DNA of 25,543 nucleotides from S34-282 sp034422075 (GTDB lineage: Bacteria > Chloroflexota > Dehalococcoidia > Lucifugimonadales > Australimonadaceae). The stretch covers positions 1 through 25,543 of the forward strand of contig DAOUJX010000049.1 in assembly GCA_034422075.1 (NCBI GenBank). Reading direction: 5' to 3'. Numbering within the stretch: position 1 is the stretch's first letter; each line of letters starts with the position of its first letter. A model generated the notes under the pieces. It was given only the letters and a program-made list of their open reading frames with translations. It had not been told where the DNA came from and ran no database searches. Shown here piece by piece: positions 14,415 to 22,003 of this stretch. The translations under genes were made by a program, and so were the position numbers.

Positions 14415-15329
14415 ATGAATACAGACTGGATAGCCCTCGGCCTTGCCAGCTCCGTCGGTTTTGCCGTCGTCACGACGTTGGACAAGCGGCTGCTGATTCG
14501 CCACTTCCACGACGTGCGCGTGTTCAACGTGCTGGTGGGCGTGACGCAGAGCTGCGTCGCCGTGCTGATTCTGGCGATTGGCGTTACGCTGTTCGGTCTT
14601 GGGCCGGCGCGCGCCGTGCTGCTGGCGCTGGTCTCGGGTGTGCTCTTCGGGGTGAGCCTCTCGCTCTTCTTCTACGCGCTGAGCCGCACCGACGTATCGC
14701 GCGCGACGCCGATCTGGCTGTCGTCGCCCATCTTCGCGGCGGTGCTCGCCTTGCTGTTCCTGGGCGACGAGATCACCGGCCTGCAGTGGGCGGCCATCTT
14801 CCTCGTCGTGGTGGGCGCGATCTTGGTGAGCTACAGCCCGACGCGGGGAAGCCGGGGCTTCCTGGAGGCACCCGTCGTGCTCGCCCTCGTCGTTGCGGCG
14901 ATCGTGCAGGCGGTCGCGTTCGTCGTGAACAAGGAGGCGAGCGACGAGCTGCACGTGTGGGTGAACAACGGCTGGCGCTCGATGGGGTTCGGCATCGGCA
15001 TCATCTCGCTCAACATCTCGCGCCGCAGAGTGCGCGACGCGTGGGCGCAGCGCACGAACCCGCGCGGGCTGGGGCTGCTGGTGTTCACCGAGGGGATGCT
15101 CGCGCCGCTATCCGGGTTGGCGCTGGTCGCCTCCATCACCCTGGGTCCCGTCGCGCTGGCCTCGGCGGTCACCTCGACGCGGCCGCTGTTCCTGCTGGCG
15201 ATCAGCACCGCGCTCAGCACGCGCTACTGGCAGATCCTCAACGAGCCGCTTGACCGCGACACGCTCGCCCTCAAGGCACTCTCGACCATCCTGATCGTCG
15301 GCGGCACCAGCGCGCTGGCGGTGTTCTAG
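14415..15329 (+). CDS. EamA/DMT-superfamily transporter
   Basis: The protein has 304 aa and is very hydrophobic, with about ten membrane segments in two EamA halves, as in drug/metabolite transporters. The first half ends in SRTDVSRATPIWLSSPIF, then FLGDEITGLQWAAIFLVVVGAILVSY, the signature end of an EamA repeat. The second half repeats this with GPVALASAVTSTRPLFLL and a closing LKALSTILIVGG. Members export amino acids, metabolites or drugs; the substrate is not readable. ATG 14415 has no free SD; a hairpin sits just upstream. The adjacent M20 amidohydrolase is divergent and the tfoX-like gene follows 32 bp downstream on the same strand. Confidence 0.9.
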   Translation: MNTDWIALGLASSVGFAVVTTLDKRLLIRHFHDVRVFNVLVGVTQSCVAVLILAIGVTLFGLGPARAVLLALVSGVLFGVSLSLFFYALSRTDVSRATPIWLSSPIFAAVLALLFLGDEITGLQWAAIFLVVVGAILVSYSPTRGSRGFLEAPVVLALVVAAIVQAVAFVVNKEASDELHVWVNNGWRSMGFGIGIISLNISRRRVRDAWAQRTNPRGLGLLVFTEGMLAPLSGLALVASITLGPVALASAVTSTRPLFLLAISTALSTRYWQILNEPLDRDTLALKALSTILIVGGTSALAVF

Positions 15330-15361
15330 CAGTAGACGATGCGAATCCTAAGGAGGATGCC

Positions 15362-15691
15362 TTGGCCTACGATGAGCGTCTAGCCGCCCGCCTGCTCGAT
15401 ATTCTCAGCGCGGAGCCATCGCTCGTCCAGAAGAAGATGTTCGGCGGCACCGCGTTCATGCTGCAGGGCAACCTCGCCTGCGGCGTTATCGGTGACAGCC
15501 TCATCGTGCGCGTTCCGAAGGAAGAGTACGAGGCTCTGCTCGCGAGGCCTCATGTCCGTGAGATGGACTTTAGCGGTAGGCCGATGCGCGGCTGGGTGAT
15601 CGTCGGCCCGGAGGCGACCAACGATGACGCCTCACTCCGCGATTGGGCGGCCACCGGCGCCGCCCACGCCCTGAGCCTCCCGCCCAAGTAG
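15362..15691 (+). CDS. TfoX N-terminal domain protein
   Basis: The protein has 109 aa and is a stand-alone TfoX_N domain (PF04993). It has the typical start MAYDERLAARL and the block KKMFGGTAFMLQGNLACGV, followed by LIVRVPKEEYEALLARPHVREMDF and the GRPMRGWVIV strand. The full-length TfoX of gamma-proteobacteria regulates competence, but short single-domain forms are widespread and their role is unknown, so competence should not be inferred. The TTG start is chosen because a perfect AAGGAGG lies five bases upstream; the ATG inside that spacer is out of frame. It probably shares a transcript with eamA and ends 4 bp from the convergent MFS gene. Confidence 0.88.
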   Translation: MAYDERLAARLLDILSAEPSLVQKKMFGGTAFMLQGNLACGVIGDSLIVRVPKEEYEALLARPHVREMDFSGRPMRGWVIVGPEATNDDASLRDWAATGAAHALSLPPK

Positions 15692-15695
15692 CTGG

Positions 15696-16952
15696 CTAGC
15701 TTGCCCCCACCTCCGCCCGCTCCTTCCTTGGGGGGCGCGCCCACAGCAGCAGCCCGACCATGACGACCATGATGCCCACCGAAAGCCAGAAGCCGCCCAC
15801 GTACGAGCCGCCGGACGCATCGTACAGCAGGGCTATCGTCGGCGGGCCCAGCCCAAAGCCGATCATGGTCACGGGGAAGACGAAGCCCCGGATGCTGCCC
15901 AGGAATGCGCGGCCGAAGTACTCCGCCCACAGCACCGTCTGCAGCGTCACGCTGCTCCCGCCGCCAATCCCGAAGATCATCGACGAGATGATGGCCGACG
16001 GCGCATTCACCCACGTGATGGTGGCGGCGATGGCGAAGACCTGTATGGTCGAGGCGGTCGCCGCAATCATGCGCGACGGCACGCGGCGCACCAGGATGCC
16101 CGAGCCCATCGCCCCAAACCCGAATGCGAAGGAGTCGAGCGCGTACGCTGCCGAGATAACCCCTCCGCCCAACTCCGCATCGTCCCACAGCCCCGCGCGG
16201 TTGACGATGACGCCAGCGACAGCGAAGTTCAGCATCGCGTAGGCCGCCACCAGCTTCCACAGTGCCGATGTCCGCAGCGCCTCGCGCAGCGTCCACTGCC
16301 ACCCCTCGTCCGTCACCGTCGCGCTCCGCGTGCGCTCCGTCTCCGCGCCGTCGGGCAGCAGCCCCATGTCCTCGGGCTGGCGGCGCATGAAGATGAGCGC
16401 GAGCGGAACGGCGCCCGCCGCGATGATCAGCGCCGATATCGCGAAGGCGCCCCGCCAGTCCAGCGTGTCGATGAGGTACTGGTGCAGGATCGAGTACAGG
16501 ATGCCGCCGGCGGCGATGCCGATGCCGATAACGCCGATGGCCTGCCCGCGCAGGCGCGTGAACCACTTGGCTACCGGCACCGCCGTCAGCACGTGCCCCG
16601 GTGCGCTGAAGTCGACCGCGCCAAGCACGAAGAAGAGCGCGAGCACCACCCCGTAGGAGGGCGCGCGGCTGATGCCGAACAGCGTCGCCGCCGCCAGGGC
16701 TGCGGCAAGCGCCAGCAGGATGCGCGCGCCGTGCCGGTCCACGAGCGGCCCCAGCAACAGGCTCGCGCCGCTGTTGGCCGCGAGCCGCGCGGTCGGCAGC
16801 CAGCCAATCAGCCCGCGCGAGACGCCGAGGTCCATCGACATCGGCACGACGAAGAGACCGAAGGTGAAGCCGGCGAGGCCGTTGCCCAGCGTGGTGATGA
16901 GCGTCACCGCGATGACGACGTACCAGCCGTAGAAGAGGCCCCTGCGCCGCAC
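15696..16952 (-). CDS. Major facilitator superfamily transporter (OFA/MCT-like)
   Basis: The protein has 418 aa with about 12 membrane segments in two halves. The N-terminus RGLFYGWYVVIAVTLI and the following FTFGLFVVPMSMDLGVSRG are typical of the oxalate/formate antiporter and monocarboxylate transporter branch. The loop GPLVDRHGARILL matches the MFS loop 2-3 motif, and KWFTRLRGQAIGVIGIGIAAGG the motif-4/5 region. Residues about 195-225 form a charged central loop. These relatives carry small carboxylates, so a 2-oxo acid, amino acid or N-acyl amino acid is plausible. The GTG start lies two bases after the TAA of the upstream DSD1-like gene, with no SD of its own, so it relies on translational coupling. 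It is the last gene of the D-amino-acid operon. Confidence 0.9.
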   Translation of the reverse strand: MRRRGLFYGWYVVIAVTLITTLGNGLAGFTFGLFVVPMSMDLGVSRGLIGWLPTARLAANSGASLLLGPLVDRHGARILLALAAALAAATLFGISRAPSYGVVLALFFVLGAVDFSAPGHVLTAVPVAKWFTRLRGQAIGVIGIGIAAGGILYSILHQYLIDTLDWRGAFAISALIIAAGAVPLALIFMRRQPEDMGLLPDGAETERTRSATVTDEGWQWTLREALRTSALWKLVAAYAMLNFAVAGVIVNRAGLWDDAELGGGVISAAYALDSFAFGFGAMGSGILVRRVPSRMIAATASTIQVFAIAATITWVNAPSAIISSMIFGIGGGSSVTLQTVLWAEYFGRAFLGSIRGFVFPVTMIGFGLGPPTIALLYDASGGSYVGGFWLSVGIMVVMVGLLLWARPPRKERAEVGAS

Positions 16953-16954
16953 GG

Positions 16955-18055
16955 TTAGGTCGTGCAGCCCCGCGCCGTAGCGTCGATGACCGCCTCCACC
17001 ACCCCGTTGCGCACGCCGACGTAGCGCTCCCAGCGGTTCATCGTCACGTCCTGCTGGTGCGTGATGAGGAAGTAGCGCTCCCCCACCCCGAGCGGCATCG
17101 GCCCCTCGGAGGTGAGCACCGTTGCATCCGCGGTCAGTTCCGCGCGCACGCCCTCCAATCCCTCCAGCGTCGGCGGGCCGTTGGGCGCGCCTATCGCGTC
17201 AACGCCGATGTCCCCGATCGCTGTGTGCGCATCCGGGCGGCTGATGACCGTGCCCATGATGCGCGCGGCGAAGCGGAACTCGTCCATGAAGGTGTATGGC
17301 TCCTCCATCACGATGTAGGTGCCGCCCTCAATCTCAGTCACCCCGGGCAGTGTCGCCGCGACGTCGTACGTCCACGATTCGCCGGTAGAGACGATGTCGA
17401 CGGGCATCCCCGCAGCCTCGATGGCGCGCGCCACCTCGAGCACGAGGCTCATGAAGCGCGCGCCCTGCTCGAAGCGCTCCTCGCGGGTCGGGCGCGGTAT
17501 CTGCGGCACCTGGTGGCTCATCACCCCGCGAAAGCGCAGCCCCGGCGTGCCTGCGATGAGCTTCGCGAGCGCGACCCCTTGCTCGACGGCGCGAATGCCG
17601 CCGCGCCGCATCATCGTATCGACTTCGACCACGACGCCAAGCGTGGCATCGAGCGCGGCTGCGCCCTCCGAGAGGCGGCGCACCTGCTCTTCATCGTCGA
17701 CCGCCACGGTCACGTCGGCGCGCTTCGCGAGCGACGCAAGGCGGCGCACCTTTTCCGGCGCAACCACCTGGTTGGCCACGAGCACGTTGGGTACGCCCGC
17801 CTCGACGAATACCTCCGCCTCCGAGACCTTGGCCGCGCACACGCCCCCGACCGTGCCTCCCGCGTTGATCTGCATCCACGCAATCTGCGGCGACTTGTGG
17901 TTCTTGACGTGCGGCCGGAGCTTCACCTCCGTGCCGTGGTAGTGCGTGGCGATGACCCCGATGTTGTGCTCCAGCGCATCCAGGTCGAGCAGCAGCACGG
18001 GTGTGTCGAGCCCCTCGATGGGCTCGCCCGGCACCGGCCTGTAGGTTGCCGTCAT
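16955..18055 (-). CDS. DSD1 / D-threonine aldolase-like PLP enzyme (paralogue 1)
   Basis: The protein has 366 aa and is a fold-type III (alanine-racemase-like) PLP enzyme. The N-terminal barrel begins LDTPVLLLDLDALEHNI. The RPHVKNHKSP block holds Lys51, expected to bind PLP. Further blocks are VAVDDEEQVRRL, VVEVDTMMRRGG, FRGVMSHQ and EIEGGTYIVMEEPY. The C-terminal D-ser_dehydrat domain normally carries metal ligands His-x-Asp or His-x-Cys; here the place reads ITHQQDVTMN, so the His is offset by one or replaced by Gln. Known relatives cleave D-threonine or D-3-hydroxy amino acids, or dehydrate D-serine. A PLP reaction on a D-amino acid is likely, but specificity is open. ATG 18055 starts 21 bp after the stop of paralogue 2. 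It is the third gene of the operon. Confidence 0.85.
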   Translation of the reverse strand: MTATYRPVPGEPIEGLDTPVLLLDLDALEHNIGVIATHYHGTEVKLRPHVKNHKSPQIAWMQINAGGTVGGVCAAKVSEAEVFVEAGVPNVLVANQVVAPEKVRRLASLAKRADVTVAVDDEEQVRRLSEGAAALDATLGVVVEVDTMMRRGGIRAVEQGVALAKLIAGTPGLRFRGVMSHQVPQIPRPTREERFEQGARFMSLVLEVARAIEAAGMPVDIVSTGESWTYDVAATLPGVTEIEGGTYIVMEEPYTFMDEFRFAARIMGTVISRPDAHTAIGDIGVDAIGAPNGPPTLEGLEGVRAELTADATVLTSEGPMPLGVGERYFLITHQQDVTMNRWERYVGVRNGVVEAVIDATARGCTT

Positions 18056-18076
18056 AGCTCTCTTGCTCCGTAAGAC

Positions 18077-19162
18077 TTACGCAAATGCGCCGCGCGCACC
18101 AACGTCCCATACCTCGGCCACGACGCCGTCGCGCGCGGCGTAGACGACGTCGTGCAGCGTGAAGAGCGTAGCCGCGTCCGCAGGGACGAGCCACACCTTG
18201 TCGCCGATGCCAAGGTCCAGCGCCGAGCCGCCGGCACCATCGAGCATGCCGTGCTCCGCGCTATTGGCGGCGGCAACGAGGTCGTTGCGCCCGTAGCAGA
18301 GCGGCTGGCCGTGGTCGCGCCCGATGGCCTTCTGCCCGCAGTCGGTGATGGCGCGCGACGGCTCGGGAACGCCGTTGACCGTCGCAAGGACGCGCACCGC
18401 GTGGCGGAGGGCAGGGCAGTGGGGCGCGTGGCGTGCGTCCAGCAGCCCGTATCCTCCGGCGCGCACCTCCGTCATCCCCTCGACCGCGCCGACCTGTTCG
18501 TATTCGTGCGTGCTGTCGCCAAACGAGGCGACCTCGACCGGGAGGCCCGCCTCCTCGATGGCCCGCCGCGTCGCGGCAAGGCGCGCTGCCGCGTCGACGC
18601 TGCTCTCGTTGAGCGGGCGCCCCCTGCTCAGCACGCCGCCAAACACGAGCCCGGGCGCGGCGTCGACGGCGCGCGCGAGGGCTGCGGCGTCCTCCGGCGC
18701 TGCGCCGCCTCCGCGAGGTTGCGTGCGCACGCTGACAAGCACGTCCAAGTGCACGCCTGCCGACGTGCAGGCCTCCGACAGCACGTGCACGCACTCGTCC
18801 GAGTCGGCGACGGCGCTGATGCGCGTGCCGTGCGCCAGCGCGGCGAGGCGTGCCGCCTTGCGCGCCGTGACGACCGGCTGCGTGAGCCGGATGTCGTCGA
18901 TGCCCGCCTGCGCGAACACCTCCGCCTCTCCCACCGTGGCGACCGCGATGCCCGGCGCGGCGCCGTCGACGGCGAGCTGAAGGTGCGCAAGGGCCGGCGT
19001 CTTGTGCGCGTGGGCGTTGGGGCGCAGGCGCACGGGGCCGTCGCGGAAAGGAGCGTGGGCCGTCTCGAGGTTGTGCGCCAGGTCGTCGAGGTCGATGACG
19101 ACGGCGGGCGTATCGAGTTGGTCGACGGGCGTGCCCGGCGCTTTCAGCAGTGGGCGCTCCAT
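18077..19162 (-). CDS. DSD1-like paralogue 2 lacking the PLP lysine
   Basis: The protein has 361 aa, is homologous to paralogue 1 over its whole length and collinear with it (LDTPAVVIDLDDLAHNL at the N-terminus). The PLP block reads RPNAHAHKTP: His51 stands where paralogue 1 has Lys51. Asn49 replaces His49, and only the second lysine, Lys54, is kept. The C-terminal metal site reads VPADAATLFTLHD, with no His-x-Asp or His-x-Cys. The fold otherwise looks whole and in frame, with no stops or frameshifts. It is therefore either a pseudoenzyme that pairs with paralogue 1 or a protein of new function. ATG 19162 overlaps the deacylase stop (TGATG), so the two are translationally coupled. That coupling argues that the gene is maintained rather than decaying. 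Confidence 0.85.
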   Translation of the reverse strand: MERPLLKAPGTPVDQLDTPAVVIDLDDLAHNLETAHAPFRDGPVRLRPNAHAHKTPALAHLQLAVDGAAPGIAVATVGEAEVFAQAGIDDIRLTQPVVTARKAARLAALAHGTRISAVADSDECVHVLSEACTSAGVHLDVLVSVRTQPRGGGAAPEDAAALARAVDAAPGLVFGGVLSRGRPLNESSVDAAARLAATRRAIEEAGLPVEVASFGDSTHEYEQVGAVEGMTEVRAGGYGLLDARHAPHCPALRHAVRVLATVNGVPEPSRAITDCGQKAIGRDHGQPLCYGRNDLVAAANSAEHGMLDGAGGSALDLGIGDKVWLVPADAATLFTLHDVVYAARDGVVAEVWDVGARGAFA

Positions 19163-20733
19163 CAGTAGATTCGGGAGCCCGCGCGCGTGGCGACCTGGCC
19201 GGGGAGCGCCCCTGTCGGCGCGCCGCCCTCCACCACCGTCACCCCGTTCACCAGCACGCGGTCGATGCCCACCGGCTCGAGCAGCGGTTCGTCCCACGTC
19301 GAGCGGTCTGAGACGGTGTCGGGGTCGAAGATGACGATGTCGGCATGGTAGCCCTGCGCGATGCGCCCGCGCTCGGCCACGCCGAATCGCTCTGCGGGCT
19401 TGGCCGCCATCTTGTGGACGGCCTCTTCAAGCGAGAGGTGACCCTTCTCGCGAACGCACAGGCGCAGGACGCGCGCATGGCACCCGAACGCGCGCGGGTG
19501 CGGGTGCGGCCCGTGGTAGATGCCGTCGCTCGCGACCATCATCATCGGGTGCATGGCCGTCTTGCGGATCATCTCGTCATGCACCTCGGGTCCGCCCGGG
19601 CGGTGGTTGACGGTGAGCGTGTAGGGCTGCTCCTCGTCCAGCATCCGCATCGCGAAGTCGCCCAGCGACTCGCCCGACTCCGCGGCCGCCTCCTCGACGC
19701 TCATGCCGACGTAGCGGCCGGTCTGGTTGGCGGAGATGATCTGCCGCGCCCCCGCCGCGTAGCTCTCCGAGAGCACGCGCTCGAGGTGGTCGCGCATCCT
19801 ACGGCGCGCGCCCTCATCCTTGAGGCGTGCGCGCATCCCCGGCTCGCCGCCTTGCTGTGCCCAGGCGGGCAGGGAGAACTGCGGGAAGTGGGTCGAGCCT
19901 GCGGGGTACATGTACGACTCGAACGACAGGTCGCAGCCCTGTGCCGCCTCGTCGAGCAGCGGCTCGGAGACCTCGTTCACGTACTCGTGGGCGATGTGCA
20001 TCTTGGCTCGGGTGCGTTGGCCGATCTCCAGCGTCTCGCGCCAGGCGCCCTCGCGCCCGAGGATGTTGTTGCGGATGTGGGCGTTGTAGGTGCCGCCGTA
20101 CTCCGCGACCACCCGGGTCAGTTCCGCCAGCTCGCTCGTCGGCGCATACGCAGAGGGCTGGTAGTCGAGGCCCAGGCTCATGCCGACGGCGCCGGCGTCC
20201 ATCCACGCGCGCAGCGCCTCCTTCTGCGCCTCCAGCTCCTCGCGCGTTGCAGGGCGCCCCGCCCAGCCCATCGCGCCGAGGCGGATGGCGCAGTGGGGTG
20301 CCTGCGGCACGACGTTCGCCGGCGAGCGCCCGGGAAACAGCGACAGGTACGCCTCCGGCGTCGGCCAATCGACCACGAGGTCGGCCTCGCCGTAGCAGAA
20401 CGCCGTCGTCTCCCAGAGCTCCTGCGCGATCTCCCTGGGCAAGCGCGCCCACCCGAAGCCATCGGGCGCCGTGAAGTGCGTAGTGACGCCCTGCAAGACG
20501 CCGCCGTAGCGGTGCCCCCAGCCGAGCAGCGCGATCTCCGAGTGCGCGTGCGTGTCGACGAACCCCGGCGCAACCACGCGCCCTGCGGCCTCGACGACCT
20601 GCGGCGCAGTGGCGCCGCCCAGGTCGCCCACCGCCTCGATGCGCCCGGCCGTTATGCCGACGTCCCCGCCAAAGCGCTCTGCGCCGCTCCCATCCACCAC
20701 CACCCCGCCGCGAATGACCACGTCGAACTGCAA
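19162..20733 (-). CDS. N-acyl-D-amino-acid deacylase (amidohydrolase superfamily)
   Basis: The protein has 523 aa. It hydrolyses N-acyl-D-amino acids, or related amides, to free D-amino acid plus carboxylate. Amidohydrolase features in order: FDVVIRGGVVVDGSG, FVDTHAHSE (His62 and His64), GVTTHFTAPDGFG, MSLGLDYQP, YNAHIRNN, KMHIAHEYV, YMYPAGST, VASDGIYHGPHPHPRAFG (catalytic Asp), and C-terminal ADIVIFDPDTVSDRSTW. Classical D-aminoacylases have NCG with a zinc-bridging Cys after GVTT; here that place is APDGFG, so it belongs to a different branch. The start is TTG 20733, seven bases after GGAGG. A longer frame up to 20787 would include the promoter itself and is rejected. It is the first gene of a four-gene operon and probably feeds D-amino acids to the DSD1-like enzymes. 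Confidence 0.9.
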   Translation of the reverse strand: MQFDVVIRGGVVVDGSGAERFGGDVGITAGRIEAVGDLGGATAPQVVEAAGRVVAPGFVDTHAHSEIALLGWGHRYGGVLQGVTTHFTAPDGFGWARLPREIAQELWETTAFCYGEADLVVDWPTPEAYLSLFPGRSPANVVPQAPHCAIRLGAMGWAGRPATREELEAQKEALRAWMDAGAVGMSLGLDYQPSAYAPTSELAELTRVVAEYGGTYNAHIRNNILGREGAWRETLEIGQRTRAKMHIAHEYVNEVSEPLLDEAAQGCDLSFESYMYPAGSTHFPQFSLPAWAQQGGEPGMRARLKDEGARRRMRDHLERVLSESYAAGARQIISANQTGRYVGMSVEEAAAESGESLGDFAMRMLDEEQPYTLTVNHRPGGPEVHDEMIRKTAMHPMMMVASDGIYHGPHPHPRAFGCHARVLRLCVREKGHLSLEEAVHKMAAKPAERFGVAERGRIAQGYHADIVIFDPDTVSDRSTWDEPLLEPVGIDRVLVNGVTVVEGGAPTGALPGQVATRAGSRIY

Positions 20734-20760
20734 GACGATGCCTCCTGGCCCAGCGGGGCC

Positions 20761-20787
20761 ATTATAGGGGACGGGCGCTTCCCTCAA
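20761..20787 (-). promoter_or_regulatory. Promoter of the D-amino-acid operon
   Basis: On the minus strand TATAAT (20766-20761) is a perfect -10. TTGAGG (20787-20782) lies 15 nt upstream as a -35, a slightly short spacer. Transcription would start near 20754, giving a leader of about 20 nt before TTG 20733. This also supports the shorter deacylase start. Confidence 0.6.
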
Positions 20788-20807
20788 CCCGCTCCCAACG
20801 GAGCGGG
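20788..20807. promoter_or_regulatory. Perfect 8-bp inverted repeat next to the -35, candidate operator
   Basis: CCCGCTCC (20788-20795), CAAC, then GGAGCGGG (20800-20807). It abuts the -35 of the minus-strand operon and lies about 70 bp upstream of the divergent acetamidase/formamidase start. There is no U-run, so it is not a normal terminator. The position suits a regulator of both transcripts. Confidence 0.5.
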
Positions 20808-20876
20808 TCCCTTCTGCGACGCCTCACGCCCACTCACCCACAGTGCTAGGCTTGCGGCGTTGCAGGGAGGTGCGCC

Positions 20877-21986
20877 ATGCAGGAGATCCGGATAGACCGC
20901 TCCAGGTCGCTCATCGAGGAGCCGGAGAAGGGGCACAACCGCTTTCATCCCGACATCACGCCCGTGGCCGAGGCGGAGGAGGGCGAGGAGGTGGTGATCG
21001 AGACGCGCTCGGCGGACGATAGGCACCTGACCCCCCAGAGCACCGTCGACGACCTGATGAGCGCCGACTCGAGGCGCCCGCACCCGCTGACCGGTCCCGT
21101 CTACGTCAAGGGCGCCGAACCAGGCGACCTGCTGGAGGTCGAGTTCGTCGACATCGTCCCCGGCGATTGGGCGTTCACCGGCATCCGCCCCGGCAGGGGG
21201 TACCTGCGCGACTACTTCGACGAGCCGTTCCTCGCCATCTGGACGCTGCGCGACGGGTGGGCGACCTCGGAGCAGATCCCGGGCGTGCGCGTGCCCGGTG
21301 CGCCGTTCATGGGCGTCTCCGCCGTCGCGCCCTCGCGTGCGCAGCTCGAGGCGTGGACCGCGCGTGAGGCGGCGCTCGCCGCCGAGGGAGGGGTCGTCGC
21401 ACCGCCCGACCCAGGAGCGGCGGTGCCCTCCGCGGAGCCCATTGCGAGCGAGGGGCTGCGGACGATCCCGCCGCGCGAGAACGGCGGCAACATGGACGTC
21501 AAGCAGCTGACCAGGGGCGCCCACCTCTTTTTGCCCGTCGCGGTGCCCGGCGCGCTGTTCTCGACGGGCGACGCCCACTTCGCGCAGGGCGACGGCGAGG
21601 TCTGCCTGCAGGCGGTGGAGATGGACGGGACGGCTGCGGTGCGCTTCAGGGTGCACAAGGGCGAGGCGTCGCGGCGCAACCTGCGCTGGCCCTACTTCAC
21701 CCAGCCCGACTACTTCACCGACCCGCACTTCGCGGTGCCGCGCCGCTTCATCGCCACCATGGGGATGCCGATTCGCCGCGATGGCTCGAACGCCAACGAA
21801 GACCTGAACTGGGCGTGCGCCAACGCGCTGCTGCAGATGATCGACCTGCTGGGCGAGCGCGGCTTCTCGCAGCCCCAGGCCTACGCCATCTGCAGCGTCG
21901 CCGTCGACCTCAAGGTAAGCCAGGTCGTCGACTCGCCCAACTTCATCGTGACGGCGGTGCTTCCGGAAGAGGTGGTGGGGGGATAG
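20877..21986 (+). CDS. Acetamidase/formamidase family protein
   Basis: The protein has 369 aa and belongs to FmdA_AmdA (PF03069), whose members hydrolyse formamide, acetamide or other small amides to ammonia and an acid. The N-terminus has HNRFHPDITPVAEAEEGEEV and a TGPVYVKGAEPGDLLEVEFVD strand pair. The central signature is PPRENGGNMDVKQLTRGAHLFLPV, followed by FSTGDAHFAQGDGEVC, both strongly typical. A later block, PRRFIATMGMPI, and the SPNFIVTAVLP end also fit. Between about residues 160 and 190 is a loop rich in Ala, Glu and Pro. ATG 20877 follows GGGAGG with good spacing. It is divergent from the D-amino-acid operon, sharing a 143-bp promoter region, and convergent with pyrG after a 17-bp gap. 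The natural substrate is unknown. Confidence 0.92.
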   Translation: MQEIRIDRSRSLIEEPEKGHNRFHPDITPVAEAEEGEEVVIETRSADDRHLTPQSTVDDLMSADSRRPHPLTGPVYVKGAEPGDLLEVEFVDIVPGDWAFTGIRPGRGYLRDYFDEPFLAIWTLRDGWATSEQIPGVRVPGAPFMGVSAVAPSRAQLEAWTAREAALAAEGGVVAPPDPGAAVPSAEPIASEGLRTIPPRENGGNMDVKQLTRGAHLFLPVAVPGALFSTGDAHFAQGDGEVCLQAVEMDGTAAVRFRVHKGEASRRNLRWPYFTQPDYFTDPHFAVPRRFIATMGMPIRRDGSNANEDLNWACANALLQMIDLLGERGFSQPQAYAICSVAVDLKVSQVVDSPNFIVTAVLPEEVVGG

Positions 21987-22003
21987 GGTCGCGAACGCTG
22001 CGC

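Noticed and set aside
14322..14954. N-terminal extension of the M20 amidohydrolase (total 632 aa)
   Set aside because: The extension runs antisense to the EamA gene and lacks homology; GTG 14321 has a well-spaced SD.
15362..15691. Competence regulation by a TfoX protein
   Set aside because: Only the short N-terminal domain is present and no competence genes are nearby, so the role cannot be carried over.
20734..20787. 18-codon N-terminal extension of the deacylase
   Set aside because: It would contain the TATAAT box, and TTG 20733 has the proper SD.
19345..20895. 516-aa plus-strand ORF opposite the deacylase
   Set aside because: It is antisense to a well-supported amidohydrolase, has no recognisable motifs and a composition typical of shadow frames.
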